From Umbelopsis ramanniana AG (Eukaryota; Mucoromycota; Umbelopsidomycetes; Umbelopsidales; Umbelopsidaceae), in NCBI RefSeq assembly GCF_025399195.1, contig NW_026252106.1:248001-312000 (forward strand): a DNA stretch of 64,000 bases, read 5' to 3'. Both the position numbers and the translations under genes were made by a program. This document shows, in pieces, positions 1 to 10,532 of the stretch (position 1 is its first letter; each line of letters opens with the position of its first letter). The notes under the pieces were generated by a model. It was not told the origin of the DNA and did not search any database. It saw nothing but the letters and a program-made list of their open reading frames with translations.

Positions 1-393
1 CCGTAGTTCCTGTGAAACCAACGCCTACTTTCAGCTATTCGGTCGGCTACAATCAATCACGTATCCTTTGCAACATAGCGATACATAGTACAATATACAG
101 TGCTATTTCTAAACCATTACATATAAAGTGTTTGAAAGTTGAGGTCTTGATTTCCAAGTCAGGTGTTATTAAGACAATAGGTAGCTTGTCAGCAATGGCA
201 AGTGAAAGACGAGCGAGGGGCAAGCACAAAACACGCTGAGATTGAAATAAAATTTTGGGAATGGAACGCGTAGCGTGACTATTCTGCTAAAGGATACTCT
301 GTCTGATTCCTGCCAACCTTTAACAACATTCTCTACTGTACGACTATTCATTAGCACCTTTAATATCTTGGTTAATTGTTTGCTCCTTTTCCA
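1..393. other. Upstream region of the kinesin-5 gene; no gene seen
   Basis: Short open frames here overlap one another on both strands, have no family resemblance and no splice-supported extension. The stretch therefore looks like the promoter and 5' leader of the kinesin gene starting at 394. It contains a perfect ACGCGT box (entered separately). The left part may hold the end of a neighbouring gene cut by the window edge, but I see no support for one. Confidence 0.5.
266..271 (+). promoter_or_regulatory. MluI cell-cycle box (MCB, ACGCGT) upstream of kinesin-5
   Basis: A perfect palindromic ACGCGT lies 123 bp before the kinesin-5 start codon. In fungi this hexamer is the known site of MBF/DSC1 (Mbp1-Swi6 type) factors that drive G1/S and cell-cycle genes. 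The site is seen directly; its function is inferred from the downstream mitotic gene. Confidence 0.4.
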
Positions 394-3300
394 ATGTGGA
401 ATGAACATCACCTGTCCCGCGACAAGCGAGATTCCAGTGCACCACGATCTGACAGCTTTCCATTGCAAAATGCGCGCGCCAGCCAGTTGAATAGCCGGTA
501 CGGAAGACCTCCTCGCTCTGAGAAAGATGAAAAGGGAACGAACATACAAGTTGTTGTTCGCTGCAGGTAATGCTGAAACAAAATTGCCGACCATTCAGTG
601 CAATGTGTTGTAGAGTGTACTCACCTGTTATATATGCATCGCACACAGGGGAAGAACTCAGAGAGAAATCGCAGAAAACATACCCGTCATCGTCGACGCC
701 GCCTCCAATACGCAGGAAATAACACTAAAGACAACCAATAAAACATACACCTTTGATCGAGTTTTCGGCCAAGAAACGACACAGCAGCATATTTACGATG
801 ATGTGGTCAGCCCGATTTTACAGGAGATGCTTATGGGGTAAGATAACTTGGAATCAGTCATTCGCAAATACAAAAATGTATGAATACTGAGCGATTGCTT
901 TACAGATACAACTGTACCATTTTTGCCTATGGTCAGACAGGTACAGGAAAAACGTCAGTATATCTTTGATTTTTATACACAACTCTAGCTCAATGAAATC
1001 TGCTGTTGACGCTGAATTGCATAATAGGTATACAATGGAAGGAGATCTTGAAGACCAGGAAGGATACATCACCCGGGATGCGGGAATTATACCACGAACA
1101 TTATATCATCTTTTTGACGTTTTGGACCAAGAAGAAGCTGAATACGCGGTCAGAATATCCTCCATAGAACTTTACAATGAAGAGCTCAAAGACTTGTTAA
1201 ACCCAGGAGATGACCGTCCCAAACTACGAATTTTTGAAGATCCAAACGGCACGGGCGTGATTGTTCAAGGCCTAGAAGAAGCTCTCATCAACAGCGCTGA
1301 AGATGGTGTACGCGCAATCCAATTAGCGAGTCGAAACAGACGGATTGCTGCTACAAAGTGTAACGACAAGTCCAGGTAATATATTATCTTGTGTTCGGGA
1401 ATTATGAAAACCAACAAGACATCTTTCCTTTTCCTAATTAAATGTCAACTTTAGCCGATCACATTGTGTTTTTACGTTAACCGTACATATCAAGGAAACA
1501 CTAGCAGATGGAGAAGAGCTACTTAAAGTTGGAAAGTTAAATCTCGTCGATTTGGCAGGGTCTGAAAATATTGGTCGTTCAGGAGCTGAGAATGCTAGAG
1601 CACGCGAGGCTGGATTAATCAACCAAAGTCTACTTACCCTTGGCCGTGTCATTAATCACCTTGTCGAACACTCCGTCCATGTACCTTACAGAGAAAGCAA
1701 ACTCACCAGGTTGTTACGGGATTCTCTTGGTGGCCGAACCAAAACATGCATTATAGCTACCATTGCCACTGCCAAAATACATTATGAGGAAATCATCAGC
1801 ACTCTGGACTACGCTAGCCGTGCCAAGAACATTCGCAACAAGCCAGAAGTCAATCAGCGCATGACCAAAAAAGAGCTTATAAAGGAGTATATACATGAGA
1901 TCGAAAGGCTCAAGTCAGATTTACAGGTTGGTAGTAGTATCATGTAAAACCTTGAATGACAGGCCGTTGCTAAAGTGCTTTTCCTTGTAGGCAACGCGCG
2001 AAAAGAATGGTGTTTTCATGTCCGCCGATTCCTACCGACTTTTGTTGGACGAAAACCAAAGCAAAAAAGATCAAGTCGAGGAAATCACGAAAGAGATACA
2101 AGTCTTTAAAGATAATGTTCAAAATTTGACCAAGGAGGTGGAGCAAAAGGCAAAGCTTTTGATGGGAAAACAGAGAGAGCTTCGTGAAGTCAATGTAAGT
2201 GAATTTGTTCAACAAAAGAGAAACGCTCCACACAACAAACATATTCTTACTGCTTTTGTCACAGGATAAATTACAGGAGACCAAAAAATGGTTGCAGAGA
2301 ATTCAAGAAGAGCATGAACAGACGAAACAATCACTTGAGGAGCAAGTTGCTCTCAGGAAGTATCATCAACAGTATGGCGACAAGCTCGAACATTTCGCTT
2401 CCGAAACAATCAACACACTGCAAAATACTGTCAAAGACAACGCTGGACTTTTTAACAAACTTGGTGTGTACTATTTCTTTCACTGCGTTATGTGAGCTGA
2501 ACCGTCTAACCAATCATTACAGACCGTCAGCGCTCAGTGCAAGAAAAAAATCGTGGGGCCCTGCATGCGTTCAAAAAAGACGTGGATGTCAAGGCTCACA
2601 AAATCGTCGAGGAAATGCTTCAATTCAAGTCATCTATTGGTGGTATGCAAAGTGATCTGGAAGCCAAGGCTCAAGCCTACGCAGATGCGTTACAAAAGGT
2701 GAGCATGTTATACTGATAGTACTAAAATTTTCAGTTACTGACACCATATCTAGAATTTGTCTGCCATCCATCATGGTGTTGAGACTAGATTGAAGGCGCT
2801 GGAGCAAGAAAGTGACGCTTTGAACTCGTTGGTTAAAGACGGTGGAGCAGCACAGAATTGCCTCTACAACATTTTGTCAGATATCCACGAGCAACTAGAA
2901 GAATCTACGAAGAAGCACAAAGACATCGCCAAACAAGAGGCCAACGCATTCTTACTTGTGACCAACGCTGCCTTCCAGAAATTCGGCGAGCAGCTCACTG
3001 TTAAGCACTCTGTGTTGACCGACATGCTTGCAGATTATATCACCGATATCAAGCGAACCACAAGTGAGCAGCAGAATCGAATTGAACAACTGCGAGCGAA
3101 CATCAATGTTGGAATCGAAGGCGAAGTAAGTTTACCCTGGAAAGTGACTCTGGCTAATCATTGATCTTCGTCCGATATTAACCACATAACTTATATAGAA
3201 ATCATTTGTTCAAGAAAAAGAAGACCAACTCAAACAGATCGTCCATATCCAACAGCAGAGCAGAGCAAAGGCTAAAAAGCAGCTCATGCACGACATATCC

Positions 3301-4670
3301 CTCCTTTTACAAGAGTATGACAGTGAAGAGCACGAACGTCTACAAAAGTCTATTTATGATGTACAGTCATCCCTTCGATCAAACGGTGCGTCGCTGGACG
3401 ACCTTCAATCCGACCATAATCAAGACGTCAATGGTCTCATCACATCTGAAATGGCTACCGTTCAAGCTGCTGAAAATCATTACCACAATATGAGTGATCA
3501 ACTGGATAGTTTGTCTAATGTAAGCTTTGGCGTTTAAACAATATGACCTATTATGCTAGTGTGATTTTAACTCTCCAAATCTTCTCATTTATTACAGCTC
3601 AAGGATGACGTTGAAACGGTTGAAAACGGCTATGTCGAATACCAAGAACGCTTATCCAGGTTGAATGACGAGTATGAAGCCAAGGTGGCTGCAGCAAACG
3701 GAAGAATCAGCGACTCTGTTAAAGCAGCTCGGTCTAAACAAGCAAAAATCATGGAACTGCATAGTTTGGAAATCAACAAAATGCAAAAGACCAGTTCTAC
3801 AGTTCGCAATGGACTGTCATCTCGTGTATCCGATATCATTGCTCAAAGCCAGGACGAAGCCAGCTCCGTTCAGCGTTGGGTATGTAAACAAACTGGTTGC
3901 GTTGGTGTTAATGGCTTGTTGGCTAACACACTCATATTTTCGGACAGGCGGAGGAAAACAAGCAGTTAGTAGAAAATCACAAGCTGATAACTGACGATGA
4001 AATTGAGCAACTTCAAAATGAAGTTCACCAATTGCTACGTTCCAAAATTGAGGTCAGTACAATGGGAATTGGATCTCGCACAGTGTGACATGAATACCTA
4101 ATTTTTCATTTACTGCAGGACGATCATTCAACTGGAGAAACTCCGAGACGAACATCGTATCGTATACCAGCCACCGTGACGCCGCGCGTGTCGAATGAAG
4201 TACTGGTTCGCCGGCTCCAGGAAGCTCTCACCAAACCGACCCCCGCCAATAGCTCCGAAGAGGTTACACTACCAAGGTCTCCAATTGAAAGAGAGCGTTC
4301 GCAATTGTCACAAACAAACCATCAGCAAGAGCGGGAGCTGACTCATATCAAGTTAGAACCTGTCAAGGAAGAAAATGATGTTGTCGATTCGTCCGATATA
4401 CGGTCCTTTCCCAGAACTAGTCTTCCAAAGAGCATACGATCAGACTCACGGTTTGCATCAAGTCGAGGGCTATTCGCTCATAAAGCTAATGCGACTGACG
4501 TGACATCTGGCAACGAACCTGCACTACGGGACAAAACCAATGGAGACCGATTCAACAGTGGCAGCGGTGTGAATGAGCCCAAGCTATCTAAACGGAGGTT
4601 GCCTACTGAAGCAACTGACACCTTGTATAAAAGACGACGAGCACCTGAATCTACATTTTGGCGTTCTTGA
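394..4670 (+). CDS. Kinesin-5 (BimC/Cin8/Cut7/Eg5 family) mitotic motor
   Basis: Plus-end-directed tetrameric motor that slides antiparallel microtubules to build the bipolar spindle. Thirteen exons: 394-566, 649-837, 906-953, 1028-1375, 1455-1926, 1991-2194, 2265-2463, 2523-2698, 2754-3125, 3199-3519, 3598-3879, 3948-4052, 4119-4670; all GT-AG; 1146 aa. The N-terminal motor (about residues 48-400) shows IQVVVRCR, the P-loop GQTGTGKT near residue 131, SSRSH (switch I) and LVDLAGSE (switch II), then the neck [14 protein letters not shown] long coiled-coil stalk follows. The tail has a BimC box ([10 protein letters not shown], residues about 970-980) whose threonine is the Cdk1 site in the family. 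The first ATG of the frame is at 394; an earlier in-frame TTG is not used. One oddity is that the usual RCRP after the first strand reads RCRG. The family call is secure, including the length. Confidence 0.96.
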
Positions 4671-4878
4671 ATTAGGAGTTCCCATTAAGCTCCATACTTG
4701 TTTATAATGCTTTTGTTCTTCTTTCATCAACTTTTGTAAATTGATACCAAATAAACCGCAACCCATCTTGACAACGGTAAAATATTCTAGCTCCAATCAA
4801 GTTTTCCCACGGCATTATGCACAAATGTTCAATTTTTTTTCTCGGTGGCAACGATATTTTCATTCTTCCTTCTCCAAC

Positions 4879-6646
4879 ATGACAGCCGACCCTTATCAAT
4901 ACCTTGAAGGCTTCCATAATCACCATACTTCAGAAGCGCTTCCTGATAGCCTACCAAAGGGTATGTTTGCCAATGTATCGGACTTGAGGACTCAATCTGG
5001 GATAACTCAGATACTTTTTCGCAGGCCAGAATACTCCACAAAAATGTCCTTACAATTTGTATACTGAGCAGCTGTCTGGCACGGCCTTTACCGTACCCAG
5101 AACGCATAACCAACGAAGGTGAGTTGCATTGAGATTGGTCGTGAGATTGAATGGCCATGATCTAATTGTCTCGCGACATGAACTATGCAGTTGGCTATAT
5201 CGAATTCGCCCCTCTGTCGTGCACGAGCCCTTTAGCCCATTGGAAGCTGGAAACGATACGCTACTGGCCAACTTTGCCAACGCCCATATTACGCCAAATC
5301 AACTTCGTTGGGATCCATTTGATTTGCCGCAGGACAGCGAAGAGGTTGATTTTGTGACCGGCCTTCGTACTGTCGCGGGCGCCGGCGATGCTGCAACACG
5401 TAACGGCTTGGCCATCCATATCTACCATGCTAATCAAAACATGAACAAGCGAGCCTTTTACAACGCTGATGGCGATTTTTTGATTGGTGCGTGTACCTAG
5501 AGGCTAGAGACTCGATATGGCCTAGTTACTGACTTTGCATATAGTTCCCCAGCATGGAAGGTTGGATATCACCACAGAATTTGGAAAAATTATGGTTCAT
5601 CCTAACGAGATTTGCGTTATCCAACGTGGAATTCGATACTCGGTTGATTTACCGGATGGCCCAGTGTAAGTGATGTTCGTCAAGGCTCCAAAATTGGTAT
5701 ACAACTTTCTCATTCATCGCGCCTACACAGTCGTGGATATATCCTGGAAGTCTTTGGAGCTCATTACGAACTCCCTGATCTCGGTCCTATCGGTATGAGC
5801 TTGAAAGCAGTGTTGACAGTGGCAACTTATACTAACTTTATTACTACAGGTGCTAATGGATTGGCTAATCCACGCGACTTTGTTACACCACAAGCATATT
5901 ATGAAGACGCGAACAATGAGGAGTGGCAAATGGTGACAAAGTTTCTAGGAAAATTGTTCGTAGCTAAACAAAATCATTCTCCATTTGACGTGGTCGCTTG
6001 GCATGGTAACTATGCCCCATATAAATACGACCTTGCCAAGTTCTGTGTCATCAACTCGGTTTCCTATGATCATATTGTAAGTAGACTTAGTGATCGACGA
6101 TGTCATCATGAAGGCACACTCACCTCAATTCAAATTTCACGCAGGATCCATCTATTTTCACCGTCTTAACATGCAAATCAGATACCGCCGGCGTGGCAGT
6201 TGCTGATTTCGTTATCTTCCCTCCACGTTGGGCGGTCCAAGAGAACACTGTAAGTTTACCATACCTCATGCCTACGCCGTTGACAGAACAGAAAATAACT
6301 CGTTTGATAGTTCCGTCCCCCCTATTTCCATAGAAACTGCATGTCAGAATTTATGGGATTGATATTAGGCGATTATGAAGGGAAAACTGGTGGATTCCAA
6401 CCTGGCGGTGCGTCCTTGCACAATATCATGACCCCGCATGGTCCAGACGCGGCTGTATTCCAAAAGGCCTCTACGGTTGAGCTGAAGCCTGTTCGCGTTG
6501 CAGATGGCACGCAAGCGTTTATGTTTGAAACGAGTCTTACGCTGTCTGTAACAGAATGGGGCTTAGTAAAATGCAATAAGGTCCAGCCTGACTACTGGAA
6601 AAGCTGGAAGGCTTTGGACAGCCAATTTTCTGCTACTCAAATCTAA
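4879..6646 (+). CDS. HGD: Homogentisate 1,2-dioxygenase
   Basis: Opens the ring of homogentisate to maleylacetoacetate in tyrosine and phenylalanine breakdown; a non-haem Fe(II) enzyme of the cytosol. Eight exons: 4879-4960, 5025-5118, 5191-5486, 5545-5665, 5731-5792, 5850-6076, 6145-6249, 6311-6646; 440 aa, close to the 445 aa of the human enzyme. Start residues [20 protein letters not shown] match the family N-terminus. The iron ligands appear as His336 and Glu342 in [12 protein letters not shown] and His372 in MTPHGPD, each one residue off the human numbering. It lies 208 bp after the kinesin gene on the same strand. In many ascomycetes HGD clusters with maleylacetoacetate isomerase and fumarylacetoacetase; neither is in this window, so it appears unclustered here. 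Confidence 0.97.
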
Positions 6647-8529
6647 GCTGCGCTCTATTTTTTCACTTCTATTCAGCAGGTGGTGGCCGGAAAAGTGAAT
6701 CCGCATTCTAACCGCTTTTTTGGCCATAAAATCATAAAAACGGGAACCACTGATAGTCGTCCATCAGCTTGTAACCCGGTCAATGCAATAAATAAACACT
6801 GTTCGAATACGTGTCTTTTGCCCTGACTGCTTATCGGATTATAGCACTTTGTCGAAGTCCGCAGTCGTTATATCTGGCTGATTTTGTGAAGATATATCCT
6901 TCTGGTTCAACAATGTTCATCTAACCTACAGCTTCAGTCAAATTCCATGTCTTGTTTCTCCTGTTAATCCTTCAGCATACATCAGATTCCAGTATGTCAA
7001 GTGCAACAATAAGTAACAATGGCATGTTTAGAGTCGGACTGGACGTCAAACTTTGCTAACCCAGCCAAAAAAGAAATGCTCGAGATAATCACGCTCTCCC
7101 GTGAGCTAAAGCATGAGAGAATCCTTCCTGTAATTACCAGACTCGACTTTGAGACATTATTGGAAGTTGTGTTTCATTGTTTCAGCAAGCAAGTATGTCT
7201 ATTGCAACACAACAGCTTGAGAGTAGGTAGCTCGTAGCATTAGCAGAATAAATATAGTGCATAGCATATAAATAGCGACAGTTTCTACCACCAAAGTCAG
7301 CGAGAGTCGATCGATAGTACAGAAATAGCGGTCTGTACAGTTATCGCTTGATGTTTTTATTTCAGTTCGTGCAGATTGCGGGAAGTCTTACGTGATTATT
7401 TAATTTCTGGACGGGCCGTATCATGTCTTACTAAATATTCGTATCACCTCGATCGAAATGTCATATGTACCACCTAAGAGGTTTTTTTTTCTAAAAAAAG
7501 GACTTTTTTACCCCGCCCCACGATGCCATGGCTAGCATTCTAGTTGAGCCAGAAATACCAATGCTGGTTCGGGAGAGGAAACGTATCATCGTTTTGCCTT
7601 TTAGCCAACATATCATACTCAACCATTACTTCCGAAGCACACCCATATCTTCACTATCTTATCTGTGAGTATCTATGGTTGAGTGTTTCTCTACTGCCAT
7701 GCTTAACTAGCTAAGAATGACGAGAATAATCAGGGCGGCGCAAATTGATTGAAATATAGATGTTATTGTAATACATGAATTCGGTGAACTGACACTGGAT
7801 AAACGAATAGGCTCCGCATATGCACCCACTCTGCCGACTTTTGTCATGGTCAGATACCAGGACGTCCGCGCGTAAGCTACCAAGAGTGTTATCATCGCCA
7901 GAATGGTGTTTCATGGCGTTTCTGAATAAGGAATTCACGATTTCCATCCACACGCCAAATTGTTCCGTTATCTCCAAAAGTACAGTCACTAACGAACATT
8001 GCAAGGTACTTAAATCTGTATTCATAGCGATAGTTAGCAGACCTTGTTGAACATTAAAGTAAGAGCCATTCACTCTAGTGACACTGACTTGATATGGTAT
8101 ATAAGTTTTTTCTCGTGGTTGCTCAGAATATTTGAGGAGATGGAAGCTGAGATACAGCTCTTTTACAGTCCATGAGCTCTATGAGCATTACGAGATGAAT
8201 AGGCTTGCTAGTGGACTATCCATCTCAAACCGTTTCACAGCGGCTCAAATAATATATAGGTATTATAAGCTTCCATGTTATTCTTTTTTCCGTTCATATC
8301 AGCAAAATGACCTTAACAGGCTCCATCTTATAAAGGTGGCTTAACATTGGGGGCTGTTCATAGGAAAACCATTTGCTTGAGAGTCAAAGGGATTGCCATA
8401 TATGTATATGATAAGCCTATTAGAGAAGTGAGCAGAGATATCACTATCTGCCCTTCACTAAAATAAATGTCGCCGGAAATCATATAAGTAGCGTCAAAAT
8501 CTTGCTACGATCATCCCCGCATTTCCATC
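6647..8529. other. 1.9-kb gene-free stretch between HGD and the ammonium transporter
   Basis: No gene I can support. Two open frames look somewhat protein-like but match no family I know. One is at 7019-7237 (+), starting MACLESDWTSNFANPAKKE, whose end could be a splice donor at the CAA|GTATGT near 7192. The other is at about 7711-8073 (-), containing VLLEITEQFGVWMEIVNSL. The second could be a decayed gene. The right end (about 8340-8529) is the transporter promoter. Confidence 0.4.
8410..8448. promoter_or_regulatory. GATA-factor site cluster upstream of the ammonium transporter
   Basis: Within 39 bp there is GATAAG (8410-8415), the palindrome GATATC (8437-8442, GATA on both strands) and TATC (8445-8448). 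They lie 82-120 bp before the transporter ATG. Fungal GATA activators (AreA/NIT2/Gln3 class) bind such sites and switch on ammonium permeases under nitrogen limitation. The sites are seen; nitrogen control is inferred from family knowledge. Confidence 0.45.
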
Positions 8530-9981
8530 ATGTCCTTTAACGCAACCACTCCGTGGCTCGATACCGGTGACAATGCTTGGCAGTTGACCGCGGCCAGTTT
8601 GGTCGGTCTGCAAAGTGTTCCAGGTCTCATTATCCTCTATGCTGGCCAAGTCAAGAAGAAGTGGGCCATTAATTCCGCTTTCATGGCACTTTATGCATTT
8701 GCTTCTGTACTCGTCACTTGGGTAGTCTGGGGTTATAAGATGTCATTTGGTGAGCAGATGTTGCCTCTGGTCGGCAAACCGCAACCTATCTTATCCATGG
8801 ACGGTCTGCTCGGGCAATCCACACTGCCTACAGCTAACTTAACTCAGAACTTCCCGACGGCTACCATGGTATACTTCCAGTTCGTTTTTGCCGCCATCAC
8901 GCTTATTATTATGGCTGGTGCCTTCTTGGGCCGTATGAGCTTCACAGCCTGGATGGCCTTCGTACCACTATGGTTGACTTTCTCCTATACCATTGGCGCC
9001 TTCTCGCTTTGGGGCGGTGGTTTCTTATTCCAAATGGGAGTTATTGACTACTCTGGCGGATATGTCATTCATCTCTCCTCCGGCACCGCTGGATTTGTTG
9101 GTGCTTGGTGGATCGGCCCTCGTTTAGCCAAGGACCGTGATAACTTCCAGCCAAACAATATCCTCATGATGCTAGCTGGCGCTGGTATTCTGTGGATTGG
9201 TTGGAATGGTTTCAATGGTGGAGATCCCTATGCCGCAAGTGCCGACGCGGGTGCTGCTGTTCTCAACACCAATCTTTGTACTGCCGTCAGTTTACTTGTC
9301 TGGATGATTTTGGATATGATCAAATACAAGAAGCCTTCCATCATCGGCGCAATTCAAGGCATGATCACTGGTTTGGTTGCCATTACCCCTGCTGCTGGTG
9401 TCATTGCCGGCTGGGGTGCTATCGTCATGGGAGTGTGCTCCGGTGCTATTCCTTGGTTGAGCATGAATTACCTTGGTAGAACTGCTTTCTTCCGCAAGGT
9501 GGATGACTGCCTTGGCGTCTTCCATACCCACGCCGTTGCTGGTGTCGTTGGTGGCTTCATGACTGGTATCTTAGCTACCAAGGACGGATGCGCAGCTTTC
9601 GGTATTACCAACCCTGGAGGTGCCATCGAAGGTAACGGCAAACAAGTCTGGTTGCAAATCGTCGGTGCCTTGTTTATCATAGGTTGGAACATCGTGTGGA
9701 CCTCTCTCATCATGTTCGGTATAAATTTAGTCTTGCCTTTGCGAATGAAGGAAGACTTGTTGATGATCGGCGATGATGCCGTTCACGGCGAAGAGGCTTA
9801 CGCCTTCTTTGGCGATGGCGATCGTACCTTCCAGGAAAACTGGGACCACCAAGCTGTCAATGAAGATGTTGACGACGGCGTCAATGATAGAGACGGATCC
9901 AGTGGTAGTGAGCTCCGTGAAGTCGCCCCTATGACAAGTGTGAAAACAGAAGTTCCAGTAACTCACGTTGAGCAAGTTTAG
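8530..9981 (+). CDS. Ammonium transporter (Amt/Mep family)
   Basis: Plasma-membrane ammonium permease, 483 aa, one exon with no interruption. It has the eleven-helix Amt/Mep layout: N-terminal [20 protein letters not shown], conserved Asp173 in DYSGGYVIH, and the pore twin histidines His181 (YVIHLSSG) and His334 (FHTHAVAG). Yeast Mep1 and Mep3 have Glu at the first His position while Mep2 keeps His, so this is Mep2-like at that site. The C-terminus carries the [13 protein letters not shown] motif and then an acidic, serine-containing tail (about residues 440-483) that could be regulatory. It is the only long gene in its neighbourhood without introns, apart from DUF4460 and the glycosyltransferase-like gene. 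GATA sites lie just upstream. The function call is secure; whether it is also a sensor (transceptor) cannot be read from sequence. Confidence 0.95.
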   Translation: MSFNATTPWLDTGDNAWQLTAASLVGLQSVPGLIILYAGQVKKKWAINSAFMALYAFASVLVTWVVWGYKMSFGEQMLPLVGKPQPILSMDGLLGQSTLPTANLTQNFPTATMVYFQFVFAAITLIIMAGAFLGRMSFTAWMAFVPLWLTFSYTIGAFSLWGGGFLFQMGVIDYSGGYVIHLSSGTAGFVGAWWIGPRLAKDRDNFQPNNILMMLAGAGILWIGWNGFNGGDPYAASADAGAAVLNTNLCTAVSLLVWMILDMIKYKKPSIIGAIQGMITGLVAITPAAGVIAGWGAIVMGVCSGAIPWLSMNYLGRTAFFRKVDDCLGVFHTHAVAGVVGGFMTGILATKDGCAAFGITNPGGAIEGNGKQVWLQIVGALFIIGWNIVWTSLIMFGINLVLPLRMKEDLLMIGDDAVHGEEAYAFFGDGDRTFQENWDHQAVNEDVDDGVNDRDGSSGSELREVAPMTSVKTEVPVTHVEQV

Positions 9982-10532
9982 TGAAGCTCGCTCCTCAGAT
10001 TAATTTTTTTTAACGACTTTTACATTTTTCTCAAATTTTGGCGAATTTTTTTTGCCATGTAAATTGAGTACCTGTTAAGCTTTAATACCAGTCTTTTAAA
10101 TAAGCTCATACGCTATGCTTGGACAGATGCGAAGTCAAGAGCAAATCCTATATTATCACTCCATACTGTCTATTTAATTTTATGAATTTTCAAACATACT
10201 TTTTGAATCAATTGACGGCACGTTTCAGAGCATCGATTTTGATCAAGCTGCTCTCGAAGAGTAATGTAGCTCCCGGGGTTGTTTGAGAATTGGTCATGTT
10301 AGTCGGTCGACTATGGCAAGCTAAGCTCACATCTTCAAAGTCATCCCATATAGTAACAGCTACTTTCTCTCAGTACGCATGTACGTTACTAAGTGTGTGA
10401 TCCGCACACATCATGAATAAAGTAACTCATTGGCAAGACGCGCTACATATCATTTTGTTATTATTGTGCAAGAATACAAGATCCATGGAAGAAGAAAAAA
10501 AAAAGGGTCGGTATAATATCAAAGTAAACAAA
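9982..10532. other. Convergent intergenic region, ammonium transporter / MED13
   Basis: This holds the 3' ends of two convergent genes. I see T-rich and A-rich tracts (run of A near 10495-10504), an AATAAA at about 10417 and a small hairpin (TGTGTG ... CACACA around 10395-10411). No open frame of note. Confidence 0.5.

Noticed and set aside
12-646. Several overlapping frames on both strands at the left edge
   Set aside because: Mutually overlapping, no conserved motifs; the plus-strand part from 394 belongs to kinesin-5 exon 1.
9192-9975. Minus- and plus-strand frames inside the ammonium transporter
   Set aside because: Shadows of a strongly biased coding frame, with odd composition (Cys/Trp/His-rich).
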